In this document: positions 35,255 through 43,572 of the stretch, piece by piece
Layout of the letters: the number at the start of each line of letters is the position of its first letter
How positions within the stretch are numbered: position 1 is the stretch's first letter
Notes under the pieces: generated by a model
Seen by the model: the letters and a program-made list of their open reading frames with translations, nothing else
The model's database searches: none
Told to the model about the DNA's origin: nothing
Position numbers and translations under genes: made by a program
Source: Labilithrix sp.
Lineage (GTDB): Bacteria; Myxococcota_A; Polyangia; Polyangiales; Polyangiaceae
Length of the DNA: 64,000 bases
Direction: 5' to 3'
NCBI GenBank assembly: GCA_019637105.1
Contig: JAHBWF010000015.1
Location: forward strand, 19,908 to 83,907

Positions 35255-36628
35255 TCAGAGCAGGTTGGCCGCGAGCTCGGCGAGCTCGCTGCGCTCGCCG
35301 CGCGTCAGGACGATGTGCGCCGCGACCTTCTCGCCGCGGAAGCGGTCCGCCGCGACGGACAGGCCGTTGGAGGCGCTGTCGACGTACGGGTTGTCGATCT
35401 GCCCCGGGTCGCCCGTGAGGACGATCTTCGTGCCGTCGCCCGAGCGCGTGATGATCGTCTTCACCTCGTGGGGCGTGAGGTTCTGCGCCTCGTCCACGAT
35501 GATGTACTGCTGCGGGAGCGAGCGGCCGCGGATGTACGTGAGCGGCTCGACCTGGAGCTGCCCGCTGTCGAGCAGCTCGGCGTAGGCGCGCGGCCCCTTG
35601 CGCGTGCCGCTCGAGAAGAGGAACTCGAGGTTGTCGAAGATGGGCTGCATCCACGGGTTGAGCTTCTCGTCGACGTCGCCCGGCAAGAAGCCGATGTCGC
35701 GCCCCAGCGGCATGACGGGGCGCGAGACGAGCATGCGCGTGTACATGCCGTCCTCGACCGTGCGCTTCAGGCCGGCCGCGAGCGCGAGCAGCGTCTTGCC
35801 GGTGCCCGCCTTGCCGACGAGCGTGACGAGGCGGATGTTCTCGTCGAGGAGGAGGTCGAGCGCGTGGCTCTGCTCCTTGTTGCGCGGGCGGACGCCGATG
35901 ACGCCCTCGCGCGGCGTGCGGAGCGCGACGATCTCCTTCTTCGCGGCGTCGTAGCGCCCGAGCGCGGTGTGCGACGCGTTCGCCCGGTCGCGGAGCAGCA
36001 CGCAGAGGTTGGCGCTCAGGTAGACGGCCGCGTCCTTGTTGCCGCGCTCGCGGCCCTCGCGCTCGCCCTTCTCGGGCGGGACGAGGTGGGGCGGCGCCGG
36101 GAGCTTGCCGTCCTGGAAGAACGCGTCGATCTCGTCGGCGGAGACCTCGACGTCGGTGACGCCGGTCTCGACGCGCTGGGGCTCGACGCGCTGGTTCTCG
36201 TAGGTCTCCGCGACCATGCCGAGCGCGTCCGCGCGGATGCGGAGGTTCGTGTCCATCGTGACGAACACGGTCGGGCGCCCGCCGTCGGCCTCGCGCACGT
36301 CGAACGCGGTCTGGAGGATCGCGTTGTCCATCGCCGCCTTGTCGATCGCGCTCGGCAGCTCGGGGCGCTTGCTCGGGACGGCGACGGTGAGGATGCCGCC
36401 CGACTTGATGCTGACGCCCTTGGAGAGCGAGCCGCCCTGCTCGCGGAGGTCGTCGAGGAGGCGCACGACGTGGCGCGCGTTGCGGCCGCGCTCCGACCCC
36501 TCGCGCTTGAACTGGTCGACCTCCTCGATGACGTAGATCGGGATGATGACGTTGTTGTCGTCGAACCGGAAGATCGCGTACGGATCGTGGAGAAGGATGT
36601 TCGTGTCGAGGACGTAGTTCTTCTTCAT
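35255..36628 (-). CDS. PhoH-family ATPase with N-terminal PIN domain (PhoH2-like)
   Basis: A 457-residue two-domain protein. Residues 1-150 form a PIN ribonuclease domain (NYVLDTNILLHDP, VIPIYVIEEVDQFKRE, AAMDNAILQTA, VFVTMDTNLRIRAD), with the acidic residues for metal binding in place. Residues about 235-457 are the PhoH ATPase (NKEQSHALDLLLDENIRLVT, Walker A VGKAGTGKTLLA at 272-281, Walker B QYIIVDEAQN at 375-383, then GDPGQIDNPYVD). PIN-PhoH fusions are RNA helicase/nuclease-like and often belong to toxin-antitoxin or RNA-quality pathways. No antitoxin gene is adjacent. It is divergent from the DUF1704 gene. Confidence 0.93.
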   Translation of the reverse strand: MKKNYVLDTNILLHDPYAIFRFDDNNVIIPIYVIEEVDQFKREGSERGRNARHVVRLLDDLREQGGSLSKGVSIKSGGILTVAVPSKRPELPSAIDKAAMDNAILQTAFDVREADGGRPTVFVTMDTNLRIRADALGMVAETYENQRVEPQRVETGVTDVEVSADEIDAFFQDGKLPAPPHLVPPEKGEREGRERGNKDAAVYLSANLCVLLRDRANASHTALGRYDAAKKEIVALRTPREGVIGVRPRNKEQSHALDLLLDENIRLVTLVGKAGTGKTLLALAAGLKRTVEDGMYTRMLVSRPVMPLGRDIGFLPGDVDEKLNPWMQPIFDNLEFLFSSGTRKGPRAYAELLDSGQLQVEPLTYIRGRSLPQQYIIVDEAQNLTPHEVKTIITRSGDGTKIVLTGDPGQIDNPYVDSASNGLSVAADRFRGEKVAAHIVLTRGERSELAELAANLL

Positions 36629-36819
36629 CCGTTTCGCTCTTCCGTTGGGCGAGGCTTACCGCGCCTCCACGTACCCCGAGCTTGCCCCCGCTTGCAAGCG
36701 CAGTCGTAAGGGAAAACCGGGGCCGGCGCGCGCGCAGCGGAACGCGACACCCGGACGTCCCCGCGGCGCCCGAGGCCGCCGGCGACGGCGTTCCTTTTCG
36801 TCCGTCCGGCGGGATGGTC

Positions 36820-36825
36820 TACTCT
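36820..36825 (+). promoter_or_regulatory. Candidate -10 box TACTCT
   Basis: GTCTACTCT lies 10 bases before the ATG at 36836, which would give a very short leader. Confidence 0.3.
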
Positions 36826-36835
36826 CGACGACGGC

Positions 36836-38020
36836 ATGAGCCTCCGGCCCTCGATCCGAAAGCGCCCCACGACGGGAGATCTCGCCGGCCTGCCGCCGTG
36901 GCTCGTCCGCGGCGAGCGGCTCCTCGTCGAGGCCGTGCGCTCGGTCCGGCTGCTCGGCTCGGTCGTCCCGCGGAACGCCGCCCAGGAGCGCGCGCGCCTC
37001 GTCGAGGCGTTCGAGGCCGGCCGGATCGCGACCCCCCGGTGGTCGTACGCTCGGAGCGATCACAGCGCGCTCCGCAAGGCGCTCGCGCGCGCCGCCCAGC
37101 GGCTCGAGGCCGAAGCGCATCCGGTGGGCCTGCTCTACGCCGAGCGTGCGCGCGAGCTCGAGATCGAGGCCGCGCTCGCGAGCGAAGCCGGCACCGGCGT
37201 CCTCGGCGCGCTCGCGCGGGCGCGCTTCCGCTCGGCCAACCCGGCGAAGGCCGGCGAAGCGACGATCCTCGCGCGCAAGTGGATCAACGAGGGCCGCGAG
37301 GGCGCGGCCGAGGCGAGCAGCGGCGAGGTCATCCTGAGCGACGCGCCGGTGCCGGGCTCGCTCCTCACGCGCATGCGCGAGGAGGTCGGGCGGCTCACGC
37401 TCCCCTTCGCCGTCGTCGTCCAGCCCTCGCTCGCCGCGCTCGCGGCCACGGGCGAGCGGCACATCCTCGTCGCGGCCGGGCGCGCGTGCACCACGGACGA
37501 CGTCGAGCGCACCGTCATGCACGAGATCGAGGCGCACGCGATCCCGCGCACCCGCGCGGCGCAGGCCCGGCTCGCGATCTTCCAGATCGGCACGGCCCGG
37601 GGCATCGACGACCAGGAGGGCTTCGCGCTCGTGCTCGAGGAGCGCGGCGGCTACCTCGGCCCGAAGCGCAAGCGCGAGCTCGCGGCGCGCCACCTCGCCG
37701 TCGAGGCGATGGACGGCGGCGCCCGCTTCCACGAGAACGTGAGCGCGCTCGTGACGGAGCACGGCCTCGGCGTGCGCGAGGCCGTGCTGGTCGCGGAGCG
37801 GGCCTACCGCGGCGGCGACGGGACGACGCCCGGGCTCGGCCGCGAGCGGATCTACCTCGAGGCGTTCTTGCGCGTCGGCGAGCACCTCGCGAAGCGGCCG
37901 ACCGACGAGGGCCTGCTCACGAGCGGGCAGATCAGCCTCGCGGCGATCCCGACGATCGCCCCGTTCGTGCGGAGGGCGCGCGCGACCGAGCCGCCGCCCG
38001 CCGCCGGCCTCGGCGACTAG
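36836..38020 (+). CDS. DUF1704 / MATCAP-like metallopeptidase
   Basis: A 394-residue protein of the DUF1704 family (called flavohemoglobin-expression-modulating QEGLA motif protein in databases, related to eukaryotic tubulin tyrosine carboxypeptidases MATCAP). The zinc-binding helix is TVMHEIEAHAIP with HEIEAH at 229-234. The family motif appears as DDQEGFALVLEERGGYLG and is followed by the helical region to the end. AERARELEIEAALA and ARKWINEG are typical of the N-terminal half. The substrate in bacteria is not known. A basic N-terminus and the absence of a signal peptide indicate a cytoplasmic enzyme. Confidence 0.9.
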   Translation: MSLRPSIRKRPTTGDLAGLPPWLVRGERLLVEAVRSVRLLGSVVPRNAAQERARLVEAFEAGRIATPRWSYARSDHSALRKALARAAQRLEAEAHPVGLLYAERARELEIEAALASEAGTGVLGALARARFRSANPAKAGEATILARKWINEGREGAAEASSGEVILSDAPVPGSLLTRMREEVGRLTLPFAVVVQPSLAALAATGERHILVAAGRACTTDDVERTVMHEIEAHAIPRTRAAQARLAIFQIGTARGIDDQEGFALVLEERGGYLGPKRKRELAARHLAVEAMDGGARFHENVSALVTEHGLGVREAVLVAERAYRGGDGTTPGLGRERIYLEAFLRVGEHLAKRPTDEGLLTSGQISLAAIPTIAPFVRRARATEPPPAAGLGD

Positions 38021-38030
38021 TACCCGGACA

Positions 38031-39068
38031 CTAGCCGGCCTCCGGCGTGCACACCGCCTGCACGTCTCCCGACCCGACGCCGGCGACGTTCACGCATTTG
38101 TAGCCGTCGCGGCAGGACGGGGCGCTGAGGTTGCAGATCGGCAGGCAGTAGCCGCCTCCGGGGAACCTCGCGCAGAAGCTCTCGGGCCGCCCCGGCTGGA
38201 GCGGGCACTGCCCGTTGCAGCTCACCGTGCAGAGGCCGTCCGGGTAGTTGTCCGCGCAGATCGCGCCGTCGACGGCGCTGCACATCGCGGCGGTCAGGCA
38301 CGGCTCGCCGATCCACCGGCCGTCCGCGAAGCCGATCGGGCCGATGTAGTCGAGCGCCACCGTGTAGTGGTTCCACACGTTCCAGAAGATCCAGGTCCCG
38401 CCGACCTCCCCCTCCGCGACGCGCGGCGTGCGGTCGTAGAGCGCCGCCGTCGCGTCGTCGACCGGCGTGACCTTGAGGTTGTCGAGCGTCAGGCTCACCA
38501 CGTCCGGCCCCCACCCGGTCGCCGTCGTCTCGTTCGCCTTGATCTCGTCGATCGCCTCGCGGAGGGCGCGCCCGAGGCAGTCGACCTGACGGTCGAACCC
38601 CGCGAGCGCGGGCAGGCAGTTCTTCGCCTGGAGGCAGCCGCAGCCGAAGACGTACTCGACGCGCTCCGGGGGGAACGGGTAGTTGCGCTCCCCGACGAGG
38701 CCCTGCGTGACCTCGGCGAAGACGAGGAAGACGAGCGGGTTGATCCGGTGCTGCCGCGACGCCTTCATGATCGCGTCGACGGCGCGGACGCCGTTCGACT
38801 GGTACGTCTCGAGGAAGCTCGGCCGCCCGTACGGCGTCTTGCCCAGGAAGCGCTGGACGGACTGGCGGTCGAGGGTCTCGACGTCGGTGAACGCCGCCGA
38901 CTCGACGATGCTGTTGCGGTCGAAGTCGCCCGCCTCGCCCTCGGGCCTCGTGAAATCGAGCGGCTGGAGGACCGTCGCGGCGGGCTCCTCCCCGCACGCC
39001 AGCGCCACGAAGGCGCCGGCGACGAAGACGAGGAGGAGGAGGAGGAGGCTCCGGAGCGCGCGCGACAT
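38031..39068 (-). CDS. Cysteine-rich lipoprotein with a lysozyme/transglycosylase-like segment
   Basis: The ATG at 39068 (MSRALRSLLLLLLVFVAGAF) gives a compact lipoprotein signal with lipidation at the cysteine of VALACGEE; an ATG at 39083 is the alternative. Residues about 60-125 (SVQRFLGKTPYGRPSFL, then NGVRAVDAIMKASRQHRINP and LVFLVFAEVTQGLVG) recall lytic-transglycosylase-like domains found in many secreted actinobacterial proteins, including the I-N-P-x-V-x-L and E-x-T/Q-Q-G-L motifs. The C-terminal third has about 14 cysteines in short C-x-C patterns (SCNGQCPLQPG, YCLPICNLSAPSC), suggesting an EGF-like or knottin-like module. A cell-wall binding or cutting role is plausible, not shown. 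Confidence 0.68.
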   Translation of the reverse strand: MSRALRSLLLLLLVFVAGAFVALACGEEPAATVLQPLDFTRPEGEAGDFDRNSIVESAAFTDVETLDRQSVQRFLGKTPYGRPSFLETYQSNGVRAVDAIMKASRQHRINPLVFLVFAEVTQGLVGERNYPFPPERVEYVFGCGCLQAKNCLPALAGFDRQVDCLGRALREAIDEIKANETTATGWGPDVVSLTLDNLKVTPVDDATAALYDRTPRVAEGEVGGTWIFWNVWNHYTVALDYIGPIGFADGRWIGEPCLTAAMCSAVDGAICADNYPDGLCTVSCNGQCPLQPGRPESFCARFPGGGYCLPICNLSAPSCRDGYKCVNVAGVGSGDVQAVCTPEAG

Positions 39069-39152
39069 CGACGGATCCAGCATGCCGCGGGAGCAGCGCG
39101 GATGCCAGCGGCGGCTGACCGGCGCGGATCCCGACGGTCCGCCGCCGCGGCG

Positions 39153-42100
39153 TCAGTAGGAGATGCTCTGCAGGCCCCACTCGCCGAGCGACGCGATCGC
39201 GCGGTCGTCGCTCATGAGCACGTGGGAGCTGTAGCCCCAGCCGCGGAGGTTGACCTCGGACACGAGGGTCGGCTTCGGCGTCGCCGTGTCGTAGATCGCC
39301 AGCCCGCCCGGCGAGTAGAGCGCGACCTTCGTGCCGTGCGCCGCGAGCGGCCATTCGGCGTCGCCCGCCATCTCGCTGACGATCGAGAGCTGGCCGGCGC
39401 GGACGCCGCCGATCGCCCAGAGCCCGCCGTCCTCGAGCACCTTCGGCGGCGTGTACGAGCCCGAGCTCGCGGTCGACTGCGAGTAGTCGTACCGCGCGTA
39501 TCGGGTGACGTAGATGCGATCGTCGGCGATCTGGACGCCCGCGATGTTCTGCGACGGCGGCGTCATCGTCTGGCGGAGCGTCACCTTCGTGCCGGCGACG
39601 TCCGCGAGCTTGAAGTCACGCGCGACGGAGATGCACTGCTGCTCCTCGTAGTCGAACCAGCTCGTGTAGCCGAGCTTCTGGAAGCAGTCGGAGTAGTCGT
39701 TCGCGGGGACGCGCGTCGCGCGGTAGTCGGTCGTGACCCACCGGCCCGACGGCTCGTCGACGAGCAGGAGCGAGCCCGGGACGTTGATCGAGGAGAGGAG
39801 CGTCGGCGTCGCGCCGCCGAGGTCGACGCGGTCGACGAAGAAGCGGACCTTGTCGGGGTTCTTGGTCGACTGCACCCAGCGCGACGTCAGGACGGCGCCC
39901 TGGTAGACGTGGAGCGGCGACGAGCCGAAGCTGTCGGGGAGCGCGATCGCGTCGGTCTTCGGCGCGGTCGGCGTCGTGAAGTCGAGGACGTGGATCCGGC
40001 GGTGGATCCGGAAGTCCCAGCGCTTCGTGTAGCCGTCGTCGTCCTTGATCTCGATCGGCTCGCGGTCGTTCTCGATGTACGCGAGCTTCGCGCCGTGCTG
40101 CACCACCGCCTGGCCCGAGCCGACGAGCGAGCCCTGCTGCCCGCGGTAGTACGACCAGAACGCCCAGCCGTCCCAGAAGCCGCCGCCGTACCAGCCCCAG
40201 TAGCCGCCGTTCGACAGGTCGCGCTCGGTGAAGAGCGCCTCGGTCTTGCCCACGATGACCGGCTTCTTCGGGTTCGAGACGTCGATCGCCGCGGCGATCA
40301 GCTTCCCGCCGCGGACGTTGTCCGCGTAGCTGTAGACCGGCAAGGTCACGTAGACCGTGTCGCCGTTGGCGAAGAGGCGCGCCTCGTACCAGGAGGCCCA
40401 GCCGCTCGCGCCGGAGCAGTAGGTCTGGCTCGGCGGCGCGAGCGAGGCGAGCGAGAGCTTGCCCGAGACCGCGGCGTCGTCGGCGTCGTCCTTCGGCGTG
40501 AGCGAGAGCATCGCCTCCCCGCTCCACCAGTCGCTCGTGATGCTCGCGACGTGGTTCGCGACCTCGGCGAGGCGGTAGGCGGGGTTCGAGAGATCGAGCT
40601 CGCCCGTCTTCACCGGCGCGTCGCGCGAGGTGATGTCGAAGCTCGACACGTTCCGGTCGGACATCGCCAGGAGGCGCCCGTTCGCGACGAACGCGCGGCG
40701 GGGCATGCCCCACTGCGGGGCCACGCCGCGGAGCGCGAGCTCGTCGCGCCCGTAGTCGAGGATCTGGATGCCGCTCTGCGCGGCCTCGCACTTGCCGTCG
40801 TTCCACCACCCGTAGCTCGCGAACGGCACGAGGATCATCCCCTGGTCGTCGAGGATGCGGACCGACTTGTGGATCCGGTCCTGATCCTCGGCGACGCGCC
40901 CGCCGGTGGTCCCGAACGAGACGCGCTTGATCATCGTCGGGTTCGTGAGGTCGCTGACGTCGAAGAGCGAGACGGCGAGCCGCGCGCTCCAGTTCGTGTC
41001 GTCGTAGCCGAAGCCGACGAGGCGATCGCCCCGCGGCTCCATGTGGAAGATCCAGCCCGGCATGTGGAGCTCGCCCATCTGCGCGGGCGCGGCCGGGTCG
41101 GACAGGTCGATCGTGAACAGCGGGTCGGTGCGCTCGGCGGTGATCGCGTAGCCGCGCACGCCGTCGAAGCGGACGCTCCGGAGCTGCTCGGGCTTCGGCA
41201 GGACGAGCTCGGTCGAGCCGAGCGGCGTGACCTGGCTCGCGCTCGTCACCGTGAACGTCTGCACCTTCGGGTTGATCTGCCCGGACGAGCCCCACCCGTC
41301 CCCGAACTGGCTGACGACGCGGAGGACGCCCTCGTGCTCGTCCATCTGCCAGCGGCTGTTGATCTGCCCCGCGACCGGGACGTCGGCGCCCTTCTTCAGC
41401 TTGCCGCTCGGATCGCTGATGTCGACGACCTGGATGACCGAGCTGGCGTTGGTCTGCCCCGGCGTCCACGACCACTCGGGCCCGGCGATGTAGAGGCGCT
41501 GGTTGGTCGCGCTGACGCTCCTCTGCCACGAGCTGTAGCTCTTGTCCTTCGCCGAGTAGACGAGCTGGTCGCTCTTCGTGATCGAGCCGCCGACCTTGAA
41601 GCTCGTCACGATCGTCGCCGGGTTCTCCTGGCAGCCCCAGCAGTAGCCGTTCTCGTACGTGACGACGTACGCGGCGTCGCCGACCATGCGCGAGTCGGCG
41701 ATCGTGCCCGGGACGTCGAAGTGCGCGACCTCGGAGATCGCCGCCGGGTTCGAGACGTCGAACGCGAGGATCTCGCTCGTCTGCACCCACTGGCCGTAGA
41801 GGCTGTGCTCGTCGTGCACCCAGCGGCCGAACTCGTTCAGCATGATGAACGCGCGGCCGGCGTCGACGTACATCTCGAACGGCATGCCGTCGATGCGCTT
41901 GCGCCCGAGGAGCTTCATCGCGTCGGGGTTCGTGATGTCGACGATCGCGAGGCCGCCGAACTTCGACAGCGCGTAGAGGCGGTTGCCGTCGACCTTGATG
42001 ATGTCGGCCTCCTGGACGACGCGGTCGGCGCTGCCGTTGGCGCCGTCGTCGGCGTCCTCGGGCGCCGCCATCCCGGCGTCCGCCCCGCCGGAGCCGGACG

Positions 42101-42266
42101 ACGAGCCCGACGCCGCGCGCTCCGCGCTCCGGCCGCTCGGATCGTCCGACTCGAAGCCGTTGTCGACCTCGCCCGCGGAGCCGTCGCCGCCTCCGCTGCC
42201 GCATCCCACGGCGAGGGCCGTGACGGAGATCGAAGCCGTAAGAAGGAGCAACGAACGAAGACGCAT
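39153..42266 (-). CDS. Giant secreted beta-propeller lipoprotein
   Basis: A 1037-residue exported protein. The signal (LLLLTASISVTALAVGC) makes it a lipoprotein; an Asp/Ser/Gly-rich spacer follows. From VVQEADIIKVDGNRLYALSK onward it is a large beta-propeller of the family that begins with E-A-D-I-x-K-x-D-G-x-x-x-Y. Repeated blades contain I-V-D-x-x-N/D-P (AIVDITNPDAMK, AFDVSNPAAIS, VVDISDPSGKLK, TIDLSDPAAPAQ, LFDVSDLTNPTM, DVSNPKKPVIVG). I count roughly a dozen such blade sequences. It lacks transmembrane helices and catalytic motifs. The likely role is a surface-bound recognition or scaffold protein. Confidence 0.85.
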   Translation of the reverse strand: MRLRSLLLLTASISVTALAVGCGSGGGDGSAGEVDNGFESDDPSGRSAERAASGSSSGSGGADAGMAAPEDADDGANGSADRVVQEADIIKVDGNRLYALSKFGGLAIVDITNPDAMKLLGRKRIDGMPFEMYVDAGRAFIMLNEFGRWVHDEHSLYGQWVQTSEILAFDVSNPAAISEVAHFDVPGTIADSRMVGDAAYVVTYENGYCWGCQENPATIVTSFKVGGSITKSDQLVYSAKDKSYSSWQRSVSATNQRLYIAGPEWSWTPGQTNASSVIQVVDISDPSGKLKKGADVPVAGQINSRWQMDEHEGVLRVVSQFGDGWGSSGQINPKVQTFTVTSASQVTPLGSTELVLPKPEQLRSVRFDGVRGYAITAERTDPLFTIDLSDPAAPAQMGELHMPGWIFHMEPRGDRLVGFGYDDTNWSARLAVSLFDVSDLTNPTMIKRVSFGTTGGRVAEDQDRIHKSVRILDDQGMILVPFASYGWWNDGKCEAAQSGIQILDYGRDELALRGVAPQWGMPRRAFVANGRLLAMSDRNVSSFDITSRDAPVKTGELDLSNPAYRLAEVANHVASITSDWWSGEAMLSLTPKDDADDAAVSGKLSLASLAPPSQTYCSGASGWASWYEARLFANGDTVYVTLPVYSYADNVRGGKLIAAAIDVSNPKKPVIVGKTEALFTERDLSNGGYWGWYGGGFWDGWAFWSYYRGQQGSLVGSGQAVVQHGAKLAYIENDREPIEIKDDDGYTKRWDFRIHRRIHVLDFTTPTAPKTDAIALPDSFGSSPLHVYQGAVLTSRWVQSTKNPDKVRFFVDRVDLGGATPTLLSSINVPGSLLLVDEPSGRWVTTDYRATRVPANDYSDCFQKLGYTSWFDYEEQQCISVARDFKLADVAGTKVTLRQTMTPPSQNIAGVQIADDRIYVTRYARYDYSQSTASSGSYTPPKVLEDGGLWAIGGVRAGQLSIVSEMAGDAEWPLAAHGTKVALYSPGGLAIYDTATPKPTLVSEVNLRGWGYSSHVLMSDDRAIASLGEWGLQSISY

Positions 42267-42349
42267 GGCAAGCCTCCAGGGGTGGCCGGCCCAATGCACG
42301 CGCGGTGCCGCGATGCAACCTATCGAATACACTAAAAGGCGCACGATCT

Positions 42350-42359
42350 GGCACGTGCC
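42350..42359. promoter_or_regulatory. 10-bp palindrome GGCACGTGCC
   Basis: A perfect dyad 84 bases upstream of the beta-propeller start at 42266, within a rare AT-richer stretch (42311-42350) that holds TAGGTT/TATTCG-like -10 candidates on the minus strand. Confidence 0.3.
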
Positions 42360-42493
42360 CAGTTGTGCCACGCCGGGATGCGCGGATCGGGGGCGCGGGC
42401 CGCCCGGGCCACGGGGCGCCGGCGGCGCGGCCCACGCGGCGAGGCGGGCCGCCTTCGCGCCGTCGCGCCGCGCGCCGGCGCCTCACGCGCGGC

Positions 42494-43570
42494 TCACTTG
42501 ACGTGGAGAGGCAACACGACGAACGCCGCGCCGGCGCGGTTGTCGTGCACGACCGCCCAGATGGTGCCCTCGCTCGGCGCGTAGGGCGGGCGGAACTCGA
42601 CGTCGCTCTCGCTGATGCGCCCCGCCGTCGAATCGAACAGGAGGCGCGCCTCGTCCTGGAAGTCGCCGAGGTCCGAGTAGTACGCCACCCAGATCTGCTC
42701 GCGCTGCCCGGCGGCCACGCCCGCCGACGGGTTCTCCTCCCAGCTCGAGTCGGACACCTTCACGTCGATCTTCACCGGCTTGCAGTTGGCGCGCCGGTCG
42801 GCGACGCAGCGCTCGACGGTGATGCCGGCGTCCGGATCGACGTCGACGCCGTCGAGCGTCACCCGCTCGACCACCGGGTTCGTGTTCGTCCGATCGTCGT
42901 ACGCGTAGACGCGGTTGATCCCGATCACGTAGTCGTCCGGCGAGAGCGGGACGCCCTCCTCGTCGGTGCACTGGATGGGCACCTGCTGCGGGGCGTTGCC
43001 GACGCGCTCGGCGAGCCGCACCTGACCGGCGCACGCGATGTTGAAGACGATCGCGAGGCCGTACGAGGGGCCGCCGATCCGCGGCTGGACGATCTCGTCC
43101 GGCATCTGGAAGCTGAACGTCGGTCCCTCCGGGAGGAACGGGCTCAGGTCGATGCCGACCGGGATGCTCGAGAGGCCGCCGCTCGCGCCCACGCCTCCTT
43201 CGGGAGGGGCGCCGCCGTCCGGCGGGAACGGCGCGACGAGCCGCGTTCCGCCTTCGACGGTCCCGCCGTCGGGGGCCTCGGAGGGCAAGAAGCATAGGTA
43301 GTAGAGGTCGTCGCGCGGGTTCACGCAGACGATCGGGATCCAGAAGATCTTGAGCGGTCGCGGCTTGTCGCGCCGGCCGTCGGCCGAGAGCACCTCGAGC
43401 GTCACCGTCTCGCCCGGCTTCGCGTACGGCTTGTCCGGCCGGACGCCGAACATCCGCACGCTCGTCACCTTGCTCTGCGAAGCGAACCCGCCGGCGCCGC
43501 AGGCGAGCCCGAAGAGCGACGCGAGCGACGCGGCGAGGACGGAGACGACGACGAGGTTCCGCGCGCGCAC
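42494..43570 (-). CDS. Lipoprotein of unknown function, coupled to the TonB-dependent receptor
   Basis: The start is the GTG at 43570, two bases after the stop of the receptor gene upstream. It gives the lipoprotein signal VVVSVLAASLASLFGLAC. The mature 330 residues are beta-rich with Gly/Pro loops (KVTSVRMFGVRPDKPYAKPG, FFWIPIVCVNP-like strands, a cysteine pair in VCVNPRDDLYYLCFLP, and PQQVPIQCTDEEGVPLSPDD). The last strand reads AAFVVLPLHVK. A tightly coupled outer-membrane or surface lipoprotein following a TonB-dependent receptor resembles SusD/BtuG-like partners in arrangement only; sequence similarity to those families is not evident. It may assist ligand capture. Confidence 0.6.
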   Translation of the reverse strand: MRARNLVVVSVLAASLASLFGLACGAGGFASQSKVTSVRMFGVRPDKPYAKPGETVTLEVLSADGRRDKPRPLKIFWIPIVCVNPRDDLYYLCFLPSEAPDGGTVEGGTRLVAPFPPDGGAPPEGGVGASGGLSSIPVGIDLSPFLPEGPTFSFQMPDEIVQPRIGGPSYGLAIVFNIACAGQVRLAERVGNAPQQVPIQCTDEEGVPLSPDDYVIGINRVYAYDDRTNTNPVVERVTLDGVDVDPDAGITVERCVADRRANCKPVKIDVKVSDSSWEENPSAGVAAGQREQIWVAYYSDLGDFQDEARLLFDSTAGRISESDVEFRPPYAPSEGTIWAVVHDNRAGAAFVVLPLHVK

Positions 43571-43572
43571 GA

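Noticed and set aside
38367-42335. A 1322-codon open frame on the plus strand across the beta-propeller gene
   Set aside because: It is the antisense of a well-supported minus-strand gene. Its composition (Arg/Val/Asp/Leu-rich, no motif) is typical of antisense frames in very GC-rich coding DNA.
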